The position numbers were made by a program, and so were the translations under genes. A model generated the notes under the pieces. The model had not been told where the DNA came from and did not search any database. It saw only the letters and a list, made by a program, of their open reading frames with translations. Shown in pieces: positions 31,362 to 42,416 of a stretch of DNA of 64,000 bases; position 1 is the first letter of the stretch; each line of letters begins with the position of its first letter. Source of the DNA: Nitrospira sp. (GTDB lineage Bacteria > Nitrospirota > Nitrospiria > Nitrospirales > Nitrospiraceae); the NCBI GenBank assembly GCA_019636835.1, contig JAHBWU010000002.1:62001-126000 (forward strand). The letters are read 5' to 3'.

Positions 31362-33079
31362 TGGCCGGTTCTTTTTCTCGCGGTCGTCGGTATGTTCTGC
31401 TGCTGCTGTTGCTGTGCGGTTTTGGAGTGGTTCTGTTCCGGTTGGTCACGTTGCAAGTGTTGCAAGCGGCTGAACTTTCGGTCAAAGCGGATCGACAACA
31501 TCAAAAGACGGTATCGCTGGAAGGGGCGCGCGGTACGATTGTCGACCGACACGGCAAGATTCTGGCCATGAATGTAGAAGTACCGTCCGTCTTCGGAGTC
31601 CCAAACACATTAGATAGTCCGCTGAAGCTCGCGCGACAGTTGTCGCCGATTTTGCATGTGAAGACCGATGAGTTGGAACGAAAACTTCGACAGGACCGGA
31701 GTTTCGTGTGGTTGGCTCGAAAGTTGGATCCTGAGCAGGGGCGTCGACTCGATCGTTTGTCGCTTGATGGAATCGGGGTTGTGATGGAGGGCAGGCGGTT
31801 CTATCCAAAAGGGCCGCTCCTGGCTCATGTGTTGGGTTTTTCGGGAATGGACGGTGAAGGTTTGGAAGGCGTAGAACACCGCTATGAATCGTATTTGCGC
31901 GGCGAGAAGCGGACGATGGTGCTGCAGCTTGATGCCTTACGGCGTACGGTGTTTCCCAAGGGAATGACGGAACGGAGTCCGACGTCCGGCCATAGCCTCA
32001 CACTTACGATCGATGAAGTGATTCAGTATATCGCTGAAAGAGAGCTTGAGGACGCGGTCAGCCGTGCGCAAGCAAAGTCAGGAACTATGATTGTGCTTGA
32101 TCCAAAGACCGGAGCGGTGTTGGCTATGGCGGTGAGTCCGCGATTTGATCCCAATACCGTGTCGGCTTTCAGTCCTGATCGCTGGCGAAACAGGGCGCTT
32201 ACGGATGCCTATGAGCCAGGGTCCACCATGAAGGCGATGATGGCTGCGGCCGCCATTGAGGAACGAGTAGTAAGGCCGAATACGATGGTATTCGGGGAGC
32301 ATGGCCATATGACGGTCGCGAACACCGTGATTCATGATCATGAGCGACTGGGATGGGTGTCCTTTGCCCAAGTGATTCAGAAATCCAGCAACATCGGAGC
32401 GGCGAAAACCGGTATGGCGCTGGGGGAACAGCGGCTCTATCGATATCTCCAGGCATTCGGTTTCGGACAGAGAACGGAAATCGACCTCCCAGGAGAGGGG
32501 GCCGGATTGGTTAGAACCCCAAAAGACTGGGGGCGTCGTTCGGTCGCATCTATTTCCATGGGGCAAGAGATCGGCGTCACGCCGCTTCAAATGGTATCTG
32601 CGGTTGCGGCCATCGCAAACGGAGGTGTGTTGATGAAACCTTACGTGGTTTCGGAAATACGAGATACTGACGGCCACATCCTTAGACAGATACCTCCTCA
32701 AGTCAGGCGACGAGTCATTTCTCAGGAAACGGCCCGTAGCGTGACGAAGATTCTTGAAGGTGTCATCACGGACGGCACCGGGACGAAGGCGGCTATCCGA
32801 GGGTTCCGGGTGGCTGGGAAAACCGGTACGGCCCAAAAGTTCGATCCCAGAACAGGTACCTATTCGGCCTCTCGATTTGTTGCGTCTTTCACGGGATACG
32901 TGCCCGCAGACAACCCCCAGCTTGCCATGATCGTGGTTATCGATGAACCGCGAGGTGATGCGTGGGGTGGGGCTGTCGCCGCCCCCGTGTTTAGTCGTGT
33001 CGGGGAGCAGGTGTTAAGCTACTTAGGCGTGCCATCGAATGGGCCTGTCACGGTGGCGATGGCTTTACGGAAATCGTGA
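31361..33079 (+). CDS. ftsI: Septal peptidoglycan transpeptidase (penicillin-binding protein 3)
   Basis: A 572-aa class B penicillin-binding protein. It has an N-terminal membrane anchor (about residues 10-30), a dimerisation domain (RGTIVDRHGKILA at about 58-70) and the transpeptidase domain with Ser288-Thr-Met-Lys291 (SxxK), Ser342-Ser-Asn344 (SxN) and Lys487-Thr-Gly489 (KTG). It cross-links septal peptidoglycan together with FtsW. No PASTA domain is attached. The GTG start overlaps the ftsL stop by one base. The gene lies in its canonical place in the dcw operon. Confidence 0.95.
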   Translation: MAGSFSRGRRYVLLLLLLCGFGVVLFRLVTLQVLQAAELSVKADRQHQKTVSLEGARGTIVDRHGKILAMNVEVPSVFGVPNTLDSPLKLARQLSPILHVKTDELERKLRQDRSFVWLARKLDPEQGRRLDRLSLDGIGVVMEGRRFYPKGPLLAHVLGFSGMDGEGLEGVEHRYESYLRGEKRTMVLQLDALRRTVFPKGMTERSPTSGHSLTLTIDEVIQYIAERELEDAVSRAQAKSGTMIVLDPKTGAVLAMAVSPRFDPNTVSAFSPDRWRNRALTDAYEPGSTMKAMMAAAAIEERVVRPNTMVFGEHGHMTVANTVIHDHERLGWVSFAQVIQKSSNIGAAKTGMALGEQRLYRYLQAFGFGQRTEIDLPGEGAGLVRTPKDWGRRSVASISMGQEIGVTPLQMVSAVAAIANGGVLMKPYVVSEIRDTDGHILRQIPPQVRRRVISQETARSVTKILEGVITDGTGTKAAIRGFRVAGKTGTAQKFDPRTGTYSASRFVASFTGYVPADNPQLAMIVVIDEPRGDAWGGAVAAPVFSRVGEQVLSYLGVPSNGPVTVAMALRKS

Positions 33080-33091
33080 TCTTATTTGGAC

Positions 33092-34600
33092 ATGTCGATG
33101 ACTTTGGCCACCCTGCTTCAGGCCCTCGAAGGACAAGTGACGATTCTTGATCGTCATGGCAATTTGGACGTGACCGTAAACGCGATCACCGATGATTCTC
33201 GAGCCGTCTCAACCGACAGTCTCTTTGTAGCCGTAAAAGGTGAACGGGTCGATGGACATGAATTTATTTCAGCGGCGATGAGAGGAGGGATGGTCGCATT
33301 AGTGTCGCAGCAACCGGTGAGGGAAGTGTCTCTTCCATTCGTCCGCGTTGACGACTCCAGAAAGGCGCTCGGTTTGCTGGGCAGCCGATTTTATGGAGAT
33401 CCCTCGTCGCATATTCGGATGATCGGCGTGACCGGGACGAATGGAAAAACCACCACGACGTATGTCTGCAAAGCTCTGTTGGAAGTCTTGGGTCACCCGG
33501 TAGGGTTGATTGGAACCGTTGTCTATCAGATCGGTGGGCGCACGATGCCGGCAACGCACACGACACCTGGCTCTCTTGAGCTGCAACAGCTGCTTGCCAC
33601 GATGGTCGCCGGCGGTTGCACAACTGCAGTGATGGAAGTGTCTTCTCATGCCTTGGCGCAGGATCGCACGAACGGATGCGAATACGACGTGGCGGTCTTT
33701 TCGAACCTGACCCAGGATCATCTCGACTTTCACAAGACCATGGAGAAGTACTTTCAAGCGAAACTCAGACTTTTTACAGAATTGAAGAGAGGGGTGAAGG
33801 CGAATAAACGAGCGATCGTCAATATCGATGACCCCTATGGCAATCGTATTGTCGAGCAAAGCCCCGCCCCGGTGTGGACCTATGCATTAAAGACCAAGGC
33901 TGATCTGCGTGCTGAAGCGGTGCGGTTGTCTCTTCAGGGAACAACCTTTACCGCCGCGACTCCGGTCGGGAGCTTCCCCGTCGAGAGTCACCTCGTCGGT
34001 GAGCACAATGTCTACAATTTACTAGCCGCCATCGGGGTCGCGCTGAACGAAGGGGCCACGCCTGCGCAAATTCGTGAGGCTGTGGCGAGAGTCGATAATG
34101 TGCCGGGACGATTCGAACGTGTGATGGCAGGCCAGCCGTTTACGGTAGCCGTAGATTACGCCCACACCGAAGACGCGCTAGTCCGATTGCTGACGGCGGC
34201 ACAAAGACTGAAGATCGGACGCATCATCACGGTCTTCGGCTGCGGTGGAGACCGCGACCGAGGCAAGCGGCCAAAGATGGGAGCAGCGGCCGTGCGCTAC
34301 AGCGACGTCGTGATATTGACCTCGGACAATCCCAGAACCGAAGACCCACTCTCAATTCTGGAACAAGTCGAAGTCGGGGTGGTCGAAGCGCTGCGACAAC
34401 GGCCACACGTCCAATACAGAAAAGTGCCTGATCGGCGAGAAGCCATCGAGGAGGCGATGCGGGAGGCCCATAGTGGAGATATTGTTTTGATCGCCGGTAA
34501 AGGGCACGAAGATTACCAGATCATTGGCACGAAGAAGGTTCATTTCGACGATCGCGAGGTGGCGCGCCACGCCATCGAACGACTCGGAACCCGTGTCTAG
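33092..34600 (+). CDS. murE: UDP-MurNAc-L-Ala-D-Glu:meso-diaminopimelate ligase
   Basis: A 502-aa Mur ligase. The ATP loop reads GVTGTNGKTTTT (near residue 112), and the C-terminal SDNPRTEDP motif contains DNPR, which selects meso-diaminopimelate over lysine. The cell wall is therefore of the Gram-negative type. The TTG at 33086 and ATG at 33098 are alternatives to the ATG at 33092; all give nearly the same protein, and no strong ribosome binding site decides. The gene follows ftsI by about a dozen bases. Confidence 0.95.
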   Translation: MSMTLATLLQALEGQVTILDRHGNLDVTVNAITDDSRAVSTDSLFVAVKGERVDGHEFISAAMRGGMVALVSQQPVREVSLPFVRVDDSRKALGLLGSRFYGDPSSHIRMIGVTGTNGKTTTTYVCKALLEVLGHPVGLIGTVVYQIGGRTMPATHTTPGSLELQQLLATMVAGGCTTAVMEVSSHALAQDRTNGCEYDVAVFSNLTQDHLDFHKTMEKYFQAKLRLFTELKRGVKANKRAIVNIDDPYGNRIVEQSPAPVWTYALKTKADLRAEAVRLSLQGTTFTAATPVGSFPVESHLVGEHNVYNLLAAIGVALNEGATPAQIREAVARVDNVPGRFERVMAGQPFTVAVDYAHTEDALVRLLTAAQRLKIGRIITVFGCGGDRDRGKRPKMGAAAVRYSDVVILTSDNPRTEDPLSILEQVEVGVVEALRQRPHVQYRKVPDRREAIEEAMREAHSGDIVLIAGKGHEDYQIIGTKKVHFDDREVARHAIERLGTRV

Positions 34601-34640
34601 TCTACGGGAGCAGGGGCCGACCGGTGCACGGAAGCATCAG

Positions 34641-36089
34641 ATGACTCTGTTTACCGTCGAAGAATTGCGCGAAGTAATCAGTGCGAGAGTCTTGGCCGGT
34701 GAAGGAGTCGGTAGGGACAAGCGCCGTATCCGGCGAATCAGCTTGGATACTCGGTCTCTTCGACCAGGAGATCTCTTTCTTGCACTGCGAGGAGATCGAT
34801 TCGACGGCCACGACTTTGTGGCCACGGCGCTGTCGCGTGGGGCGGTTGGAGCGATCGTGCTCGATTCCTATGATGTGTCTAGGCTTGCCTTAAAGCGCGG
34901 CTCAAAGCGGACCCAGCCGTTTGTCCTCGGTGTCAGCGATCCACTCTATGCCTACCAGCAGTTGGCCGCGTACCACCGGAGCCGATTTGAGATCCCTGTC
35001 GTAGCGGTCACGGGAAGCAACGGTAAAACGACCACGAAGGAAATGGTCGCCGGTGTCATGGCCCATCGCTGGAAGATCCTCAAGACGGAAGGTAATCTGA
35101 ACAACCGTGTGGGTGTTCCACAGACCGTGCTCTGCCTCAATGATCGACACAAGGGAGCGGTCATCGAGATGGGAGTCGATAATCTTGGTCAGACTGCCAG
35201 GTTGTGCGAAATAAGCCGACCTACGATCGGGATCATTACAAACATCGGCCCGGACCACTTGGAGTTTTTCGGGACGATGGAGGTATCAGCTCAAGCAAAG
35301 GCGGAGTTGCTCGATCTGCTTCCTCGTGATGGGGCTGCAATCCTGAACGCCGATGATCCGTATTACGACTATCTTGCCGCGCGAGCCCGATGTCGCGTGG
35401 TGTCGTTCGGGTTTTCATCAAAGGCCGATGTCCGTGCGATGGACGTGAAATCCGATGGGCGGAATGGGACGATTTTTCGTCTTCTGCTCCCAGGAACAGT
35501 ACGCCATCCCCTCGTTCATATTCGAGTCCAGGGAGAGCACAACGTCACCAATGCCTTGGCAGCCGGCGCGGTCGGTTCAGTCCTGGGCTTGTCCGGAGGG
35601 ACGATCGCTCAGGGACTGTCCCGTTTCCGACCCGCTGCCATGCGGTCACAGGTGCTGGTCAATCAGGGGGTGAAGTTGATCATCGACTGTTACAATGCCA
35701 ATCCTGCCTCCATGAAAGCGGCGGTGCAGTTGCTCGTGCAAATGGGGGCGAAACGAAAGAAAATTGCCGTTCTTGGAGACATGCTGGAACTTGGCACGAA
35801 TGCCGTCCAGATGCACGAGGAAGTCGGCGGATTCTTGGCACGACAAGGCATCGATCAGCTTGTGGCTTGCGGCGTATTGGGGCGAAGCCTCGCCAAAGGG
35901 GCGAAGCAGGCAGGACTGGATCCATCCCGTATCCTCGAAGTGCCGGATGCACGCGCCGCCGCGGCCGCCGTGAAAACGGTCGTAAGGTCGGGTGATGCCG
36001 TGCTGATCAAAGCGTCGCGCGGCATGAAGCTAGAGCTGGTCGCTGAGGCGCTCCAAAGAGCAAAACGTACGACGAAAAGGGCTTCGTAA
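34641..36089 (+). CDS. murF: UDP-MurNAc-tripeptide:D-alanyl-D-alanine ligase
   Basis: A 482-aa Mur ligase that adds D-Ala-D-Ala, completing the pentapeptide. GSNGKTTTKEM (near residue 120) is the ATP loop, with NLNNRVGVP after it, as usual in MurF. The final LIDCYNANPASMKAA segment is also typical. The ATG at 34641 has GGAAG six bases upstream; a GTG at 34593 overlapping murE would add 16 residues. It lies between murE and mraY in standard order. Confidence 0.95.
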   Translation: MTLFTVEELREVISARVLAGEGVGRDKRRIRRISLDTRSLRPGDLFLALRGDRFDGHDFVATALSRGAVGAIVLDSYDVSRLALKRGSKRTQPFVLGVSDPLYAYQQLAAYHRSRFEIPVVAVTGSNGKTTTKEMVAGVMAHRWKILKTEGNLNNRVGVPQTVLCLNDRHKGAVIEMGVDNLGQTARLCEISRPTIGIITNIGPDHLEFFGTMEVSAQAKAELLDLLPRDGAAILNADDPYYDYLAARARCRVVSFGFSSKADVRAMDVKSDGRNGTIFRLLLPGTVRHPLVHIRVQGEHNVTNALAAGAVGSVLGLSGGTIAQGLSRFRPAAMRSQVLVNQGVKLIIDCYNANPASMKAAVQLLVQMGAKRKKIAVLGDMLELGTNAVQMHEEVGGFLARQGIDQLVACGVLGRSLAKGAKQAGLDPSRILEVPDARAAAAAVKTVVRSGDAVLIKASRGMKLELVAEALQRAKRTTKRAS

Positions 36090-36103
36090 CGGTCGTCCAG
36101 ACT

Positions 36104-37180
36104 ATGCTGTATATCTGGCTCTATCCGCTCCATACAGAATTCTCGTTTCTGAATGTCTTTCGTTATCAGAGCTTTCGCATCATATACGCCGCTGTCACGG
36201 CGTTCCTGATCGCGTTCGTGCTGGCGCCGTGGGTGATTCGCAAACTTCAGGAAATCAAGCTGGGACAACAGATACGTGACGACGGACCAAAGCGACATCT
36301 GGCCAAAAGTGGAACGCCCACGATGGGCGGCATCCTCATTATCTTTGCAGTCACGCTGTCGACGCTGCTTTGGGCGGATATCTCACGTCCCCATATCTGG
36401 CTGGTTCTTGTTGCGACGCTGGGTTTTTGCGCCGTTGGGTTTGTGGACGACTATCTCAAATTCATCAAGGCTCGGTCGAAAGGGCTTTCGGCGTCGCAAA
36501 AGTTCACGGCACAAATAGTCATTGCGCTCATCGTGGCGCTGATTTTGTACTCCCTGCCCGGTTACAACACGAAGCTGAGCGTGCCATTTTTTAAGAATTT
36601 TACGCCTGACTTGGGATGGTTTTATGTTGTCTTTGCTGTTCTGGTGATCGTCGGCAGTTCCAATGCCGTCAACCTTACAGATGGTCTCGATGGGTTGGCC
36701 ATCGGTCCGGTGATGATTGCGGCCTTGGCGTACACCGTGGTCGCCTACGTCACCGGTCACCGATTGATGTCGGAATATCTCCTGATCCCACACATCGACG
36801 GAGCGGGAGAGTTGGCGGTCTTTACGGCGGCCATCCTGGGTTCGAGTCTTGGATTTCTTTGGTTCAACACCTATCCGGCCTCGGTCTTCATGGGAGATGT
36901 CGGTTCGCTCCCGCTTGGGGCGGCCCTTGGGGCGGTAGCAGTCATCAGCAAGCATGAGTTGTTGTTGCTGATGGTCGGCGGTGTCTTCGTGATTGAAGCG
37001 GTCTCGGTCATTTTCCAAGTCGCCTCATACAAATCCCGAGGGAAACGGATCTTCCTAATGGCTCCGATTCATCACCATTTTGAGATGAAAGGCTGGGAAG
37101 AGCCGAAAGTCGTCGTACGCCTGTGGATCATCGCCATTTTGCTGGCGCTACTGAGTTTGAGTACGCTCAAGTTGAGGTAA
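36104..37180 (+). CDS. mraY: Phospho-N-acetylmuramoyl-pentapeptide transferase (lipid I synthase)
   Basis: A 358-aa integral membrane enzyme with about ten helices. The catalytic aspartates appear in GFVDDYLKF and in [12 protein letters not shown], and the C-terminal [11 protein letters not shown] motif is complete. It transfers phospho-MurNAc-pentapeptide to undecaprenyl phosphate on the inner face of the membrane. It starts 14 bases after murF and ends five bases before the chosen murD start. Confidence 0.96.
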   Translation: MLYIWLYPLHTEFSFLNVFRYQSFRIIYAAVTAFLIAFVLAPWVIRKLQEIKLGQQIRDDGPKRHLAKSGTPTMGGILIIFAVTLSTLLWADISRPHIWLVLVATLGFCAVGFVDDYLKFIKARSKGLSASQKFTAQIVIALIVALILYSLPGYNTKLSVPFFKNFTPDLGWFYVVFAVLVIVGSSNAVNLTDGLDGLAIGPVMIAALAYTVVAYVTGHRLMSEYLLIPHIDGAGELAVFTAAILGSSLGFLWFNTYPASVFMGDVGSLPLGAALGAVAVISKHELLLLMVGGVFVIEAVSVIFQVASYKSRGKRIFLMAPIHHHFEMKGWEEPKVVVRLWIIAILLALLSLSTLKLR

Positions 37181-37185
37181 TCGGG

Positions 37186-38595
37186 ATGGTGGGGGTGGAC
37201 ACCACGCAGTTGGCAGGAGCCCGCGTCACAGTTGTCGGGCTGGCACGGAGCGGCGTAGCCGCTACCTACTTATTGCAGGAAGCAGGCGCCTTAGTGACGG
37301 TGGCCGACCGGAAGGATCGAGGAGAGTTGCTTAGTGTGCTTGGATCTCTGGATCAGGCGGCAACCCGCCTCGTGCTGGGCAGCGACTATGAATCGGCTCT
37401 CGACCAGGCCGAACTCGTCATTGTTAGTCCGGGAGTCCCCTCTCGGCTGGAGGCGCTTGAACGTGTTCGTCATCGAGGTGTGAAGGTCATCAGTGAACTC
37501 GATCTCGCATCGCGGTTTCTTTCCATTCCGATTCTGGCGTTGACCGGCACGAATGGGAAGAGCACGACGGTCACGCTGATCGGGAAAATGCTGCAAGAGA
37601 GCGGAAAGCGGGTATTTGTAGGCGGGAATCTAGGCACGGCCATCAGTGAGGCCGCCGTGCAATCGCTGCGAGCCATGAAGATGGGTCGTCTATGTCCATA
37701 CGACGCTGTGGTGGTGGAAGTGTCGAGCTTCCAGCTGGAAACCGTCGAGCGGTTTCATCCATGGATCGCCGCGATTCTCAACGTGACGGTGGACCATCAG
37801 GATCGTTATGAGTCGATCGACGAGTACATCGCGGCCAAAAACAGAATATTCGAGAACCAAACTCCGTCCGACTACGCCCTCTTCAATCTGGATGATTCGA
37901 GGGTGGCTCCTCTGCGTCGGAGCGCGAGGGCCAGCGTGCTCGGTTTCACGAGGACCCAGACATTGCCACCCGATCTGGCAGGGGGAACATATCTCGATCG
38001 AGATCACATCATGACGATCATCGGTGGTCAGACGCAGGAAATCTGTACGCGGAGCGAGGTCAAGATCATCGGCAACCACAACATCGAAAACGCCATGGTG
38101 GCTGCAACCTATGCGCTCTTGAGCGGGTGTCCCCTCGACGTCATCCGCCGGGTTCTCGGAGAGTTTCCCGGATTGGAACATGCGTTGGAGATCGTTCGTG
38201 AGCGGCGGGGCATACGGTTCATCAACGATTCAAAGGGTACCAACGTGGATGCGACACTCAAAGCGTTGGAGAGTATCGACCAACCGATTTGGCTTATAGC
38301 CGGTGGACGCGACAAGGGAGGGGATTTTTCTCGGTTGGCTCCCGCGATTCGTCGGAGAGTGAAGCGACTCATCCTGATCGGTGAAGCGGCGCCGCTGATT
38401 GCGAAGGCGATGGAAGGCTATCAGGCGATCGAACGGGCCGACACATTGAAGCAGGCCGTTGAATCGGCGGCATCGGGAGCGCGTATGGGCGACGTAGTGT
38501 TGCTGTCGCCGGCCTGCGCGAGTTTCGACATGTTTGCCGATTATCAAGATCGAGGGCGGCAGTTTAAAGCTCTCGTGCAATCTTTGCCGGAGTAA
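37186..38595 (+). CDS. murD: UDP-MurNAc-L-alanine:D-glutamate ligase
   Basis: A 469-aa Mur ligase. The N-terminal Rossmann domain starts with [13 protein letters not shown], the ATP loop is [16 protein letters not shown] (about residues 118-133), and [13 protein letters not shown] with [12 protein letters not shown] closes the C-terminal domain, as in MurD. The ATG at 37186 has GAGG eight bases upstream; the upstream open frame is a shadow of mraY. It adds D-glutamate to the stem peptide. Confidence 0.95.
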   Translation: MVGVDTTQLAGARVTVVGLARSGVAATYLLQEAGALVTVADRKDRGELLSVLGSLDQAATRLVLGSDYESALDQAELVIVSPGVPSRLEALERVRHRGVKVISELDLASRFLSIPILALTGTNGKSTTVTLIGKMLQESGKRVFVGGNLGTAISEAAVQSLRAMKMGRLCPYDAVVVEVSSFQLETVERFHPWIAAILNVTVDHQDRYESIDEYIAAKNRIFENQTPSDYALFNLDDSRVAPLRRSARASVLGFTRTQTLPPDLAGGTYLDRDHIMTIIGGQTQEICTRSEVKIIGNHNIENAMVAATYALLSGCPLDVIRRVLGEFPGLEHALEIVRERRGIRFINDSKGTNVDATLKALESIDQPIWLIAGGRDKGGDFSRLAPAIRRRVKRLILIGEAAPLIAKAMEGYQAIERADTLKQAVESAASGARMGDVVLLSPACASFDMFADYQDRGRQFKALVQSLPE

Positions 38596-38630
38596 CCGAC
38601 GGCAAGGCAGAGGAGCATTGACGCTGGACG

Positions 38631-39839
38631 ATGTCACAGAGATCTGGAGGGACCTTGGCCTTACCGTGGTCCACCTCTCCCCCCCCGCGCGCTCCGAAGC
38701 GGGTGGGGATGGATCATATCTTGCTGTTCGTGACCATTGCGCTGGCGCTGGTCGGCCTTGTGATGGTCTTCAGCGCGAGTGCTGTGGTGGCAGGCAATCG
38801 ATTCCACGACTCCTGGTACTACCTGAAGCGGCAACTGGCATGGCTGGCGTTTGGTTTGGTCCTTCTGCATGTGGCGTCCCGGATCGATTACATATGGTGG
38901 AAGCGTCTTGCGCTTCCTCTCCTCGGTCTCGTCATCGCGTTGCTGGTGGTTGTCCTTATTCCATCAATCGGTCTAGCCGCCAATGGGGCTCGGCGTTGGT
39001 TACGGCTGGGGCCCATTTCGGTTCAGCCGGCGGAGATGGCGAAGTTGATCGGTGTGATCTATCTCGCCGCGTATCTCGCAAAAAAAGAAGATCGGCTCCA
39101 ACAGTTCTCAACGGGGCTGCTGCCGGCGCTGCTCGTCATTGGGGCCATCAGTGGGTTGGTCCTTTTGGAGCCCGATTTGGGAACTGTGGTGGTGCTGGGG
39201 TTGGTGACGGGAGGGCTCTTGTTCGTTGGCGGTGCGCGCTGGTCTCACCTCTCAACCCTGGCCTTATCTGCCGTGCTGATCGGGCTCGCGCTCGTCCTGA
39301 CATCCTCCTACCGGCGCCGGCGGGTCCTGTCGTATCTAGATCCTTGGAGGGATCAGTCGGATACGGGATTCCAGATTACTCAATCATTCATGGCATTCGG
39401 CAAGGGGGGACTCTTCGGAGTCGGGTTGGGGGAAGGCAAGCAGAAACTGTTCTTCCTCCCGGAATCTCATACCGATTTTGTGCTGGCACTCGTCGGCGAA
39501 GAGCTCGGGTTGGTTGGAACGGGGATCATCGTTCTTTCTTTTGCCCTCTTCGTGACCCGAGGATTTCAGATCTCCACCAGGGCACGCATTCCGTTCGGTC
39601 GCTACCTGGGAATCGGCATCACGACGCTCATCGGCATCCAGGCAATGGTCAATGCCTGTGTTGCGACGGGATTGTTGCCGACCAAAGGGCTTACATTGCC
39701 GTTCGTCAGTTATGGTGGATCTTCCTTGGTGATCAGCCTGATCGGAGTAGGGATTTTGCTGAATATCTCGCGGGATCGGCAAGCTGGACGAGAAGAGATG
39801 AGACAACAGAGTGGACGTGGATGGGCGAGTCGACGATGA
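38631..39839 (+). CDS. ftsW: Septal peptidoglycan polymerase FtsW
   Basis: A 402-aa SEDS protein with about ten membrane helices. Landmarks are GLVMVFSASAV in TM1, the AANGARRWLRLGPISVQPAEMAKL loop containing the catalytic region, LLEPDLGTVVV, FLPESHTDFVLALVGEELG and the C-terminal LPFVSYGGSSL. It polymerises glycan at the septum with FtsI. A 27-residue cytoplasmic N-terminus precedes the first helix. The ATG at 38631 has no well-spaced ribosome binding site; the nearby AGGAG is 16 bases away. It ends with an ATGA overlap with murG. Confidence 0.94.
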   Translation: MSQRSGGTLALPWSTSPPPRAPKRVGMDHILLFVTIALALVGLVMVFSASAVVAGNRFHDSWYYLKRQLAWLAFGLVLLHVASRIDYIWWKRLALPLLGLVIALLVVVLIPSIGLAANGARRWLRLGPISVQPAEMAKLIGVIYLAAYLAKKEDRLQQFSTGLLPALLVIGAISGLVLLEPDLGTVVVLGLVTGGLLFVGGARWSHLSTLALSAVLIGLALVLTSSYRRRRVLSYLDPWRDQSDTGFQITQSFMAFGKGGLFGVGLGEGKQKLFFLPESHTDFVLALVGEELGLVGTGIIVLSFALFVTRGFQISTRARIPFGRYLGIGITTLIGIQAMVNACVATGLLPTKGLTLPFVSYGGSSLVISLIGVGILLNISRDRQAGREEMRQQSGRGWASRR

Positions 39840-40957
39840 CGGTTGTGATTGCGGCGGGTGGGACCGGTGGGCATCTTTATCCGGCTGTCGCGCTGGCCCG
39901 AGAATTTTTGCGCCGCGATCCATCCACGAACATTCTCTTTGTCGGGACGGCGCGCGGGATCGAGTCCAGGGTACTCGCTCATGAGGGATTCGAGTTGGCG
40001 TTGATTACCGCGAAGCCGGTCATGGGAAAGGGACTGCTGGATGTCGTGAGGGGAGTACTTTCTGTGCCTCTTGGAATCCGGCAATCGCTGAAAATTCTGA
40101 AGCGACGGCAGGCCGATTTAGTGATTGGAGTAGGGGGCTATACGAGTCCGACCATGTTGGTTGCTGCTGCCTTGAAAGGAATCGCCCGGGTGATTTTGGA
40201 GCCAAATGCCCATCCCGGATTGGCCAACAAAGTCGTCGCTCCATTTGCGCAGAGGGTTTTTTTGGCATTTGAGTCGGCCGGGACTTTCTTTGACCGGAGA
40301 AAGGTGCGCGTCGTCGGGACACCGATCCGTCAAGAGTTCTTGGTGCGACCGACCGACAGCGTGTCGACCAAGCAGCATCGCCGGCACATGCTGATTTTCG
40401 GCGGAAGTCAGGGGGCCAGGGCTATCAACAGCGCAGTGTTGGAAGGGTTACCCCAACTGAGCCAACGTCTTCCCGGCCTGACCATCACGCATCAAACGGG
40501 GGAGGGAGATTTCAAACGAGTCAGTGATGTGTACCGAACGTTGGGTATCCAAGCCAAGGTCGTCCCATTTCTCTACGATATGCCTACCGTCCTCAGGACG
40601 GCTGATCTGGTGGTGGCTCGTGCCGGTGCGATGACGATTGCCGAACTGACGGCCTGTGGGAAAGCCGCGATTCTGATTCCGCTGCCGACGGCCATCTATG
40701 ATCACCAGATGAAGAATGCGCGGGCGATGGAGGCGGCGGGAGGTGCCGTTGTTCTTCCGCAGGCTGATCTCACCGGAGTGAAACTGGGTGAAATGATCGA
40801 ATCTGCCCTATCGGACCCGGAGCGGCTGGAGAAAATGCAGCGGAAGAGTTTGGAGATGAGACGAATCGATGCCGGCGAAGTGATCGTCGGTGAATGTTAC
40901 GCGCTCATGGGAGTGACACATGACATCAACCAATCTACTAGAGCGACCGGAGGTTAG
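39836..40957 (+). CDS. murG: Lipid II synthase, N-acetylglucosaminyltransferase MurG
   Basis: A 373-aa GT-B glycosyltransferase. The first glycine loop is [12 protein letters not shown] (residues about 6-17), the second is [12 protein letters not shown], and the donor site contains [12 protein letters not shown]. It adds GlcNAc to lipid I on the cytoplasmic face. The start ATG overlaps the ftsW stop as ATGA. The same frame happens to stay open back through ftsW, but only the part from 39836 matches MurG. Confidence 0.95.
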   Translation: MTVVIAAGGTGGHLYPAVALAREFLRRDPSTNILFVGTARGIESRVLAHEGFELALITAKPVMGKGLLDVVRGVLSVPLGIRQSLKILKRRQADLVIGVGGYTSPTMLVAAALKGIARVILEPNAHPGLANKVVAPFAQRVFLAFESAGTFFDRRKVRVVGTPIRQEFLVRPTDSVSTKQHRRHMLIFGGSQGARAINSAVLEGLPQLSQRLPGLTITHQTGEGDFKRVSDVYRTLGIQAKVVPFLYDMPTVLRTADLVVARAGAMTIAELTACGKAAILIPLPTAIYDHQMKNARAMEAAGGAVVLPQADLTGVKLGEMIESALSDPERLEKMQRKSLEMRRIDAGEVIVGECYALMGVTHDINQSTRATGG

Positions 40958-41018
40958 GGTTGTTGGGGGACGGGGGATTCAATCACAGATTTCTGCAGGA
41001 CGACAAAGGCTAAGGCGT

Positions 41019-42410
41019 ATGACGCTCTTTCGCAAGATACAGCAGATTCATCTCGTCGGAATCGGCGGGGCCGGTATGAGCGGCATCGCAGAAGTCCTCC
41101 TCACGATGGGATACAAAGTGACCGGTTCAGATCTGCACGCTTCGGAGACGACGAAACGACTGGAAGAACTCGGTGGCAAAGTTTTCATCGGACACCAAGA
41201 CAGCAATGTGGGGGAGGCGCAGGTTGTGGTCATCTCTTCGGCCGTGGCGGCGAGTAACCCCGAAGTCGTGGCGGCGAAGGCCAAGCAGATCCCAGTCATT
41301 CCGCGGGCGGAGATGTTGGCGGAACTGATGCGCCTGAAGTTTGGGGTGGCAATCGCCGGCGCTCATGGAAAAACCACCACGACATCGATGGTCGCGAACG
41401 TGTTGGCGCAAGGCGGCCTTGATCCCACGATGGTGATTGGAGGCAAAGTCAATGCCTTGGGTAGCCACGCGCGGCTTGGACGAGGTGATTTGCTCGTGGC
41501 GGAGGCAGACGAAAGCGACGGGTCATTTCTCCGTCTCTCCCCGACCATCGTGGCGGTGACCAATCTGGATCGCGAACACCTTGATCACTACGGGTCGATG
41601 GAACGCATCAACGAAAGCTTTCTGGAGTTCATCAATAAAATTCCGTTTTATGGGCTGGCGGTATTGTGTGCCGATGACGATCATCTGGCCGCACTGTTCC
41701 CTCGCCTGGTCAAGCGGTATCACACCTATGGGCTTCGCGATCGGGACGGGACGGCACCGGATTTCAAGGCCACCGACATCAGTCTGAGACAATGGGGTGC
41801 CGAGTTCCGGACGCATTTCCGTGGAAAGAATCTTGGCCCCTTCCGATTGGCCGTGCCGGGCATCCACAACGTTTCAAATGCGTTGGTGGCTATTGCCATC
41901 GGCCTCGAGCTGGAAATTCCTGTAGACCTGATCCGCAAAGGATTGGCGGCCTTCACGGGAGTGGAGCGGCGGTTTCATTTGCGAGGGGAAGCCGGCGGTA
42001 TTATGGTGGTCGACGACTATGGCCATCATCCCACTGAGGTGAAGGCGACTCTGGCTGCCGCCAAGCAGGGCTGGGACCGTCGATTGGTGGTTCTTTTTCA
42101 GCCGCATCGATACAGCCGGACGAGGGATTGCATTCGAGAGTTCGTGCATGCCTTTGATCACGCTGACCTGCTGTTCACGACGGAAATTTATCCGGCCGGA
42201 GAATCACCGATACCGGGAGTTTCCGGAGCCGCTCTCGCTGAAACGATCAAGTCCGCAGGCCACCCAGCGGTGACCTTCATCGAACGCAAGGAAACGTTGC
42301 CGGATCAGGTACTGCCTCATCTAAGGCCGGGTGACCTCGTTCTCACGTTGGGGGCGGGTGATATCTGGAAGGCTGGAACAGGGATTCTTGCACGGCTTGA
42401 GTCTGCCTGA
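41019..42410 (+). CDS. murC: UDP-N-acetylmuramate:L-alanine ligase
   Basis: A 463-aa Mur ligase. [17 protein letters not shown] forms the N-terminal nucleotide domain, [12 protein letters not shown] is the ATP loop, and ADESDGSFL plus [10 protein letters not shown] are MurC-specific. The ATG at 41019 with AAGG upstream fits the usual MurC N-terminus; an in-frame ATG at 40920, inside the murG tail, would add 33 unconserved residues. It attaches the first amino acid of the stem peptide. Confidence 0.95.
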   Translation: MTLFRKIQQIHLVGIGGAGMSGIAEVLLTMGYKVTGSDLHASETTKRLEELGGKVFIGHQDSNVGEAQVVVISSAVAASNPEVVAAKAKQIPVIPRAEMLAELMRLKFGVAIAGAHGKTTTTSMVANVLAQGGLDPTMVIGGKVNALGSHARLGRGDLLVAEADESDGSFLRLSPTIVAVTNLDREHLDHYGSMERINESFLEFINKIPFYGLAVLCADDDHLAALFPRLVKRYHTYGLRDRDGTAPDFKATDISLRQWGAEFRTHFRGKNLGPFRLAVPGIHNVSNALVAIAIGLELEIPVDLIRKGLAAFTGVERRFHLRGEAGGIMVVDDYGHHPTEVKATLAAAKQGWDRRLVVLFQPHRYSRTRDCIREFVHAFDHADLLFTTEIYPAGESPIPGVSGAALAETIKSAGHPAVTFIERKETLPDQVLPHLRPGDLVLTLGAGDIWKAGTGILARLESA

Positions 42411-42416
42411 TGGCTC

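Noticed and set aside
38534-39835. A plus-strand frame open through all of ftsW and continuous with murG (807 codons in total)
   Set aside because: Its translation over ftsW is rich in Arg, Gly and Ser with no family signature, while the ftsW frame is fully conserved. Only the murG part from 39836 is coding. The openness is a result of high G+C.
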